DNA from: an uncultured Oscillospiraceae bacterium
GTDB taxonomy: Bacteria > Bacillota > Clostridia > Oscillospirales > Acutalibacteraceae
Reading direction: 5' to 3'
Length of the DNA stretch: 52,144 bases
Assembly (NCBI GenBank): GCA_900547305.1
Contig: URGH01000009.1
Location: forward strand, 1 to 52,144
The position numbers were made by a program, and so were the translations under genes. Below are positions 24,927 to 33,700 of this stretch, piece by piece; within the stretch, counting starts at the first letter, position 1, and each line of letters opens with the position of its first letter. The notes under the pieces were generated by a model. That model was given only the letters and a program-made list of their open reading frames with translations. It did no database searches and had not been told where the DNA came from.

Positions 24927-27769
24927 CGGTTATCCCCCTTTTGGCTGAGCTTTGATTGCCTTTTATAATAACTTTTCTGGCGGCGGCTAAGCTCCATATT
25001 GATTTGCTCCGCGGCCTCTTCCAGCGAATCGCGCGCCGATCTGTCCTGAATGACGGTGCGGTTTATTGCGTTTACCAAATGGCGGTTGCTGAAATAGCTG
25101 CCCAAAACCACCGGAGTTTCCTTTGCGTTTTTAAAGGCGCTTTCTATGGCAATTCTGTCGCTTTTCGACCAGGGCAGCGCCGAAAATGCTTTCATATTTG
25201 CAGAAAACCAACGCGCCTGCGCCCCGATTCTTCCCTCAACAAGCTTTGAAAATGTCATTTGGGTTTCCGATGATGTCCACCACTTTAAAAAATCCCATGC
25301 ACCGTTTTTATTTGCGGCATTTTCAAGAATTATACAGCCGTCAACCGCCGTTCCGCTGTTGGTTCGGTTTATATTGCCGTCAGAATCCGCATGTCCGGGT
25401 ATAGGCGCGATTTTCCAGTTACCCGCGATTTCCGGAGCAGCATAAGCCAAAAGCAAATACTGACTTGCGTTTTCTATGCCGAGCGGTATTTCACCCGTGC
25501 GGAAACGGTTATAAAAATTAGCCGAAACGGGCACCTCGTTATCTGTGTACAGCTCGCAAAATTCCTTGAACGCGGCATAAGCCTCCGGCGTATTAAGAGC
25601 AGATGCGGAACCGTCTTCGGTGTAGTAATTACCGTTATACTGATACAGAAACATATCAAATATTTGCGGTACGAATATTTTCATGTTATTTCGGCTGAGC
25701 ACCGGCAGAACGTTGTCATAAAGCTCCTGCCATGTTTCCGGCGCCTTAATGCCCAGATTTTCAAATATATCCGTACGGTAATACATTACTCTGAACGAAA
25801 TGGATTCGGGCAGAGCAAATACCTTACCGTTAAAGCTGAACGGAACAAGGCTCTGCTCTAAAAACCGATCGGAAATATCCTTAAAATCCGCAAATTCCGT
25901 CAGGTCGCATACTGTGTTTCTGAGCGCATACTCAACGGGCAGATCGTAAGAAAGCCCCATTACGGCGTCGGGAGTAATTCCGCTAGACAACGCTAAAAGC
26001 AACGGGTTTACCGAGCTTGCAATGGAACCCGAGGGAAGTATATGAAAATTAACCGGTCGTCCCGTTTCTGATGTAAATGTCGAATCCGCAGTTTCCTGAA
26101 TCAGCTGCGCCCATTCTCTGCCGCGGCTGACCCATACGTCAATCGCCTTTTTACTGCCGTCGCTTCCGCTTACGGCAGTATAGTCACGCGTAAACGAGGC
26201 AATAAAGTTCTGAAAGGTTGCGGATACCTTTTTTAAAAACGAACTCTTCTTATATTGCGGCTCCGCCCGGGGCGGCAGCAGTTCGATTGTATCAAGGCTC
26301 AGAGGTCCCGTCTGAAGCGTTTCAGCCCAATTCGACAGATTGGTCAGCATTGTATTTAAGTCCTCAAGCCGGTTTGAAATGAACGTCGGTCTTTCAACGA
26401 GCCGATCCAGATCGGAAAGCGCCGATTTAAGATTGCCCTCCATTGTGGAGTTTTTCGCCGCAATTAAATCAACCTGTTTTCTGCATTCCGCAATATTATC
26501 GCGGATATTTTTCATTCGCTCGGTCAGATCCGGTATTTCGGTTTCGAGAGAATAGTTATAATTGGGGTCGGGTGAATATCCCGTTATCCGTGTTATGTCA
26601 AAAATCAGACTGCGCAGGCTGTCCGCCGTATCATTCATTTTCTCTATCACGGAGGTTACGGGCTCAAATGTCACACTTAGAGAAATTTCGTTTTCACCTT
26701 TTTCAAACTGAAAGATATACGGGTTGCCGTCCTTATCGCCTACCGTCATATCCTGCCACTTATTACCGTATGAAAAAGTGATACATTCCGCTTCGGCAAA
26801 GGGCGTTTCACCGTTAATTTTCAACGACCTATATGACGCAAGCCCGCTGTTCCAGTTTTGAAGAAAACGAAAATGTATTTTATACAAACCGTTTTCGGGA
26901 ACATTTACCCGCCAGCGGATTTCCTGATTGCCCTTTGACCACGAATATCCGCCGATCGTGTTGAGACGGACATGTGTTGCCTCATACGGCGTGACCGACG
27001 GATCGCTGTCGGCCTGAATAAGTATTGAAGCCTCCGATTTCGATATTACACATTCATTATCCTCGGCTTCCAGCAGTAGTCTTTTTTCAGAGGCTGCATA
27101 AGTATACCCTTCGGCAGCCTCTTCATAGGAATAATTTTTTTTCAGCGGCACCACGGCAATTTTATCAATTTCCAGCGGCTCGTTTATGTACTCAAGCGAT
27201 AATGTGTTTATTCCCTCGTTAAAATAAAATTTTAACCGACCGGAATTCTTTCCCGTATCATCGGATAGATGCTTTGTTTTTCTTTCGGACACCTCTTTCT
27301 GCACAGGTACAACATCATCGCCCGATAGGTTTCTGCCCGGCTTTCCCCCGTCTGCCCATTCTCTGTCAAATACTATTTTCGACGCCTCGGCAAAAGGAAG
27401 CTCACCGTTTATTGTAAGTTTTCTTGATGGGGAAAGCGTAGAGCCCTCCAACGGCAAATACGTTATATCTATTCCGTACAGCCCCGACTCGGGGATGTTA
27501 AGAGTCCAGGAAACCGTTTCGGTATCCTCGGTTTGCGAAATGCCGCCCGTGTATTCGCTTCTGCTCGGGGCATTGCCCGTAAAGCCGCTGTATGAATCGC
27601 CCGTAATTTCAATGCGGCAATTCGGTGACTGCACACCGGATTGCTCTGTAAGGGACAGCGTTCTGTCATAATAATCGGCCCTTGCAATAAGCGGCGACAT
27701 AATTACAGCCGCTGCGGAAAGCATAATTGCCGTAACCGTATGTAGTTTTCCTCTGAACCGATTTTTCAT
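24923..27769 (-). CDS. Solute-binding protein fused to two carbohydrate-binding-like modules
   Basis: 948 residues, ATG 27769 behind GGAG. A signal peptide (about 1-31) has no lipobox. Two beta-sandwich modules follow (about 33-215 and 222-380). They share a CBM6/CBM35-like pattern: WTLNIPESGLYGIDITYLPL and WRVNVPENGLYKIHFRFLQN, each followed by a KLTINGE/SLKINGE strand and an INTLSL/ENEISL strand. A helical spacer (about 385-500) leads to a family 1 solute-binding domain (about 555-930: GREWAQLIQETADSTF, IKAPETWQELYDNVLP, DFLKWWTSSETQMTFSK). Fusion of binding modules to a transport receptor is rare and could hold the receptor on a polymer while it captures released oligosaccharides. How it stays at the cell without a lipid anchor is unclear. 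Confidence 0.87.
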   Translation of the reverse strand: MKNRFRGKLHTVTAIMLSAAAVIMSPLIARADYYDRTLSLTEQSGVQSPNCRIEITGDSYSGFTGNAPSRSEYTGGISQTEDTETVSWTLNIPESGLYGIDITYLPLEGSTLSPSRKLTINGELPFAEASKIVFDREWADGGKPGRNLSGDDVVPVQKEVSERKTKHLSDDTGKNSGRLKFYFNEGINTLSLEYINEPLEIDKIAVVPLKKNYSYEEAAEGYTYAASEKRLLLEAEDNECVISKSEASILIQADSDPSVTPYEATHVRLNTIGGYSWSKGNQEIRWRVNVPENGLYKIHFRFLQNWNSGLASYRSLKINGETPFAEAECITFSYGNKWQDMTVGDKDGNPYIFQFEKGENEISLSVTFEPVTSVIEKMNDTADSLRSLIFDITRITGYSPDPNYNYSLETEIPDLTERMKNIRDNIAECRKQVDLIAAKNSTMEGNLKSALSDLDRLVERPTFISNRLEDLNTMLTNLSNWAETLQTGPLSLDTIELLPPRAEPQYKKSSFLKKVSATFQNFIASFTRDYTAVSGSDGSKKAIDVWVSRGREWAQLIQETADSTFTSETGRPVNFHILPSGSIASSVNPLLLALSSGITPDAVMGLSYDLPVEYALRNTVCDLTEFADFKDISDRFLEQSLVPFSFNGKVFALPESISFRVMYYRTDIFENLGIKAPETWQELYDNVLPVLSRNNMKIFVPQIFDMFLYQYNGNYYTEDGSASALNTPEAYAAFKEFCELYTDNEVPVSANFYNRFRTGEIPLGIENASQYLLLAYAAPEIAGNWKIAPIPGHADSDGNINRTNSGTAVDGCIILENAANKNGAWDFLKWWTSSETQMTFSKLVEGRIGAQARWFSANMKAFSALPWSKSDRIAIESAFKNAKETPVVLGSYFSNRHLVNAINRTVIQDRSARDSLEEAAEQINMELSRRQKSYYKRQSKLSQKGDNR

Positions 27770-27798
27770 ATAGCTGCTCCTTTGAAATGACTTGCAAA

Positions 27799-30700
27799 TT
27801 ATGCTGTTTTTTTCTTTTTCCTTACAATAAATACTATGATTAAAGCCAGAGCAAGAACAAATACAGCCAACGCCGACGGAATAATTATACGCATAGGGTT
27901 AAAATTACCGGTCTCTGCGGCAGGTTTGCCCGGTGCGGAAATTTTGAATCCGGTTTTTACCCCGTCATATTCCACCACAAGGTAATAATTGTTATAAACC
28001 CCCGCATTTCCGTTTACAATATAGCTTTCTTCATCGGCAATATAAAGCTTCACGCCCTCTGCCGTAACAAAAGCGCTCTTTAATCTGTCAGCCGACATAA
28101 CCGAGGTGATTATAACCGTATCGCCTTCAAGTCTCACGAGGTTCTTCGCCGCCGTTTTAACGCTGATAAGCGCTGCGGCGTTTTTATTCTCTTCATCGGG
28201 GAATATTTCCTCCTCAACCAATACCCTGTTTGACACCGTAACCTCTTTTTCGGGTATTTCCGGAACCTCGGGTTTGATTATTATAACGGTATCGGGCACA
28301 ATATCATCGGTTACGATTTCAATATTAATGCTGCCGATTTTTATCCCTTTCCGTAAAATGTCAACGGTAAAGCTGCCGGTTGCCCTGCTGCCGCCGTTCA
28401 CTCCGTTCGGAAGTGACAGACTGTACAGAGATGGGGATATTTTAAGATGCCCGATAATATCGTTATAGGTCATGTTGACGCTGTGTATTCTGATTACATC
28501 TTTTGAAACGGCTACAGAATCATTGCCGTCGGATGAAACGGTATATCTGTCCGCAAGGTCGCCCAATGACATACGCAGAAAATCCAAAGACGGATACGCA
28601 TATGCGCTCTGCAAAGCAATGCTTTTGTTTTTAAAGCTGCCGCCTCCCGATACCGTTACTTCTTTAATATCAATAAAGGAAAGCTTTTGTCCGTCGGAAA
28701 AACTCTCCAGGGGCAGTATTACATTCCCCTTAAATCCGCCGAGAGACAGCCTGTCATTCATAGGTACCGTGCTGCCCGACTCCTCGGGGCTGTTAAAGTA
28801 GTATTTGCCGCTGTCGAAAACATATTTGTTTCCGTGTTTATCGGTAAGAGTAACGGTAAGCGTCGGATCGGAAACGCCCTCCGGGGTCTCCAGCCAAAAC
28901 ATAATTCCGTTCGCATACTTTGCCTCTTCCGAGCCGAACAATTCGTTTGCAAACGATATGCTGAATGCCGACGACGGCGTAACGGCTACCGCGCCGCTAC
29001 CGTTCAGTAAAACGCGGCTCTCCTTTCCGCCGGCAACCGAAACGTCCGAAGAGTCATTCAGGGCGTTAACTACATGCAGTTCGGCCTCCGCGGAATCATT
29101 TCTTCCCGGAGCATAGCCCGCTGAAGTTACGTATTTTACGGTTGCGCCTGCCGCTGCCTTTTCAAGATAGCTCTCTATATTTGAGTAAAGCCCCAGTGTA
29201 TCAAATATATATTCATAGTGCGTATCCCTGTCGTTGCTCCGCCTGTTGTTTATAACCAGCTCCGGCTCTTCTGTATCTTCAAAATACTTTGAGGCGGTTG
29301 CGTTAAGGGGCTCGCTTACCGTTTTTCCGTCCGCAGTATATACGCGACGCATTGAATCAAACGGTATAAACACATATGATTTTGTACCCTGCCTGTTTTG
29401 CAGAATATTCCGCGCCTTTACGGTAAATACCGGAGAACCTGATGACTGCGCGTAATATACCGGAGCTTCTGGAACAAATTCAAAATACTCACCCTCACGG
29501 ATTTTAAACCGTATTCCCATATCCGTGCTGCTTACTCCGGCGGGCAGATTGGCATAAAATGCAATACCGAGGGTTTTTTCGGTATTTTTATTCTTTTTAA
29601 GCAGAACAGAAGCATTGTGATCGGTACCGGCTGTTTCGGGAATAAGTGCAACAGCGCTTCCGTTCGGCGACTTGCCCGTAACAGAAACCGAATACATTCC
29701 GGAATCCTCAATCTTCCAGGATGAAATCTGTTCGCCGTCATTCAGAATATAATCGCCGTACCCCATTGCCTTACGCATTGCGCATATATATTGCCGCGTA
29801 CCGCCGTAGAATCCCGGTCCCCCGATAGCTGCGGTCTTATTATTGCCGCCTATTTCAAAGGTAATAACCGCATTTTCCGCATTTGCAAGCCCGGATAAGG
29901 CGACGGCGGGTTCAAGCGAAGTAAACGGTATGAAGACAAACGCGGTTTTTCCGCTTAATTCCGAAATTTTTTCCGAATTTACCGGTGTGCCGTATTCATC
30001 ATTAAGGGAAAGATAGGTGAAGTTGCCGGTGCTGAGACTGTATACACTGTCATTGACACCTAAGCTCACCGAATCTATTACCGACCCTGCGGAAAGATCC
30101 GCAAAGAAGGATATTCCCGTTGAAAGCTGCCAAAGCTCGCCCTTTTTACGGGTAATTTCAAAGGATACGCTTTGCGTTGAGCCGCTGTTTGCCGTGATAT
30201 CCAATACCTCGATACCTGTAGGTGAACTGTCGTTTTTACGGGTTACGGCATTACCGCCCGTACTGACATTTAATTCTTTCAGTATATAAGGATAGTTTCC
30301 GAGCGAATCGTTTCCTTCGTCAAATGAATTTTCAACGAGATTTTTATAGCCGTCTTCGCTTGAATAAAATCCGATACTGTCGTATATGAAAGCGCTGTTC
30401 ACGCCGGAATTCTGCACCGTCTGTATAATTTCCGCCGTTATTCCGTGAGAAAGATCAAGGTTTGACGTCATTCCGGCAGGGTCGCCCGTAAATGCCTCAA
30501 ACGGAATAAATACCAATCCCCTGAAAGACGCCTCAACGGTTTTCTCGGCACGGTAAGACAAAGCGTCATTTACCCTGATTATAAATGTAACCGTTGCGGC
30601 AGACGGCGCGTCAATATAAAACGATACACCTTTGGCTTTCTTAATTACAAATGACCCGAGATTCATATTGAGCATGACTGAATTTACGGTATCATTTGCA

Positions 30701-33700
30701 ATACGGCTTATCACCTCGGCTGACATGCCGGTAGAGGTTTTATCCTCAACAATTCTGACCGCCACCGCCATATCGTTTACGGAACGGAAATCTTCAGCCG
30801 ACGAGCAGGAATTGAAAATAATATTGCCGGATGTATTGCCGCTTTGATCATGTTTGCAGTTTTTCACAAGCCGGATATATTCTTCCTCAGTCCTGTAAAA
30901 GCCCAATTCATCGATAACAAAGCAGCGGTTATACGCGTTTCCGTCCGAATACTCCTTGGTAAAACGAATTTCGGAACGGCTGTTTGCAATATAATTTATA
31001 TTATCGGCAGCCGTAACGGTTGCGTCCGCCGTATCTCTGAGACTTGTGTAAGGAACGAATATATATCCCTCAAAGCCCTGAAGATTTTCCAGTGCTTCGG
31101 CAGCGCTTACTTTTTTCCGATTCCCGTTTTTATCAACGGTCACATAATCCGCGGTGTACAGAGTTTCGTCCTCAAAATGCCCGGAGGAAAGAGTATATGC
31201 ATGATATTCATCCGCATAAAGAGTCAGATTAAAGTGTGTGCTCTCCACCTTATCGGGAAAGCATGCGTAAAACGCAATTCCCTCCGCTTTTCCGGCTGCG
31301 GAACCGTTGTCCGTATCAAGTACGGCACCAAGCCTGAGCGAATGCCACTCCGCAACTGCGGAAGTGTCGGTAATTGCAATTGCGTCTCCGTAAGGTGAAG
31401 AGCGGCCGTCAATCTCCACCGAGGTATAATTGTTGCCGTCGCGCATAACAGTCGTCAAATCCGCGTCATCACCGTGGTTTGCAACATAGTTCCCGTCATT
31501 TTCGGTCTTTGTAATATTGTATTTTTTATAAACCGTTTCAATATACGAAAGCTCATCAGAATAAAAGCCTATCTCATCAAAAATGAAATCGCGTCCCAGT
31601 TCATCCTCGTTCATTCTGTAATGGGAAATTCTGATTTGGAAACTACCGCGCGACTGCAATTCGTTCGGGTCTATTTTGCCGCCGTCGTGCGCGGTAAGGG
31701 ATGAATACGGAATAAACACCCAGCCCTCAAAGGCAACCTTATCATAAAGCGTCTGACGTGAAGAAACGCCTATAACGCTTCCGTCGCTGTTTTTCGGGAT
31801 ATAGTATATAGGACCGGTATTATTCGGGTAGAATTTGCTGTCATCCAAATAAAGCATAACCGTAACCTGCGATTCGGAAATACCGCCCGGCATACGCACA
31901 TACATAGCTATACCCTCGGTATTTTGCAGCTTCGCGGATGGGTCGTTTACAATATTGATATGATCCCATGTGTTATCGGAGCGAACCTTTGTGGGTACTA
32001 TTGAAACCGCCGTACCGAAAGGTGTTCTTCCCGATACAAGCCTTACCTCCGTACCGATTTTCGTTGCGGTGACAGCTGAAAGATCGTCAAAGGATTCCGC
32101 AATATAGTTTGCGTCCGTATCCTTTATCGGCTTGGCGTAGGAAAACGGATCGCGGTAAAAACCGATTTCGTCAAATATATACGGCTTATTTATCGCCTTT
32201 TCATCCGCTTTAAAGCGCAGCGTGATCTGCCACTGATCCGCGTTATCCGTTATATCCCGCTCAAGCCCTTTAACAGAATCAAACGGTACGAATACAAATC
32301 CGCAGAATCCCGCCTTACCGTTCAGTATACCGTCCGCCGCGTCAGATGAAACCAATGCGCCGCCGTTCTTTTCAAGATAGTATATTTTTTCACCGGGAAC
32401 CGCGCCCGAATAACTTCTGCCGCCTGCCAATACCTCAAGGCTTATGCCGCCGGCGTCTGTTCCTTTCGGAACATTGGCGTAAAACGCAAAGCCGTTGGTC
32501 ATGGAAATGTTATATACCGGCTCACGCTTCAGTATAATTGCCGCCCCCGCCGACTCAAAGCCGGATTTCAGCGGAGTTACCGATATCGCATTTGAAAACG
32601 GCTGACCCTTTGAAACCTGTTCAACCTTAAGGTATTCCTCATACCCCGGCTCCGCAAAAAACGTTGCGCTGTCCGAAGCATTATTTGCCACATATTCGTA
32701 AGCCCCGTGAAGCTCTCTCGCCTTTTCGGCATAGGCTATGGGATCGGAGTAAAAGCCCAGTTCGTCAAATACATATGTTTTATTCAAAAGCGATTTATCA
32801 ACCTGCGCCGTGTTGATCCGCCATTCAAACCGCGTAGCATTATTTATAATTCCGCGCTTACCGGACATTCCTTTAAAGGAGTCAAACGGCACAAACACAA
32901 AACCGCTGAATCCCTGCATATTATGCGCAATAAGATTCGTTGCGTAGTCCTCTGTAATCGTATCGGAGCCGTCGGCAAGGTAGTACACCTTTGCGTCGCC
33001 TGTTTTATCGTACCAATAATCGGTATTGTTTATAAACAGCAGGGAATCAAGCGCGGGATCGGCGTCGGACTGCGGAACCTTTAAATAAAACGCTATTCCG
33101 TTTGTAGCCGAAATGTCCCATTCCCTGTCAACGTTCAAAACAAATCCGGTTTTGTAAAGATTCCACCCTGAGCTTGAGTTGGTCATGGAAATTGACGCTC
33201 CGTAAGGCGACGCTCCCAAATTGCTTTGTTCTATGCGTATCTGATTGGTCATATCCCACTGTGCTATGACCGTATCGGCAGCGTTGCTGCCGTCATTTGC
33301 AATATAGTTTGCGCTTTTGTCAACATAAAGAGCCTTAACCTTCTTTATGTAGCTTAAGGGATCCGAAAAATAGCCCAGTTCGTCTATTATATAATTTTTG
33401 CGGTAATCGGTTATATCATCGGAAATAATACTTATGCGCAGAGAAACATTTTTTGCGGCCGCAACAGAAGCAGCCGAAGCAGTATTTCCATTTTTCTGCA
33501 AGGCATTGTACGGAAGGAAAAACCACCCTTCCCAGTCCGATTTTCCCTTAAAAGGATAATCGGAGCCGTTATTTGTTATCTTTTCTACCGTATCGGTGCC
33601 CTTTGCAACATAATAAAAATTCCCGCCTGTGACCGGATCATTGTAATAATGTCCGTCGTCAAGATAAATCATTGCCTGCATGCCGCGCCCCGTGTTTTTG

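Noticed and set aside
30844..31398. 184-codon plus-strand frame opposite the giant gene
   Set aside because: A shadow of the repeated modules on the other strand; similar shadows recur at equivalent module positions.
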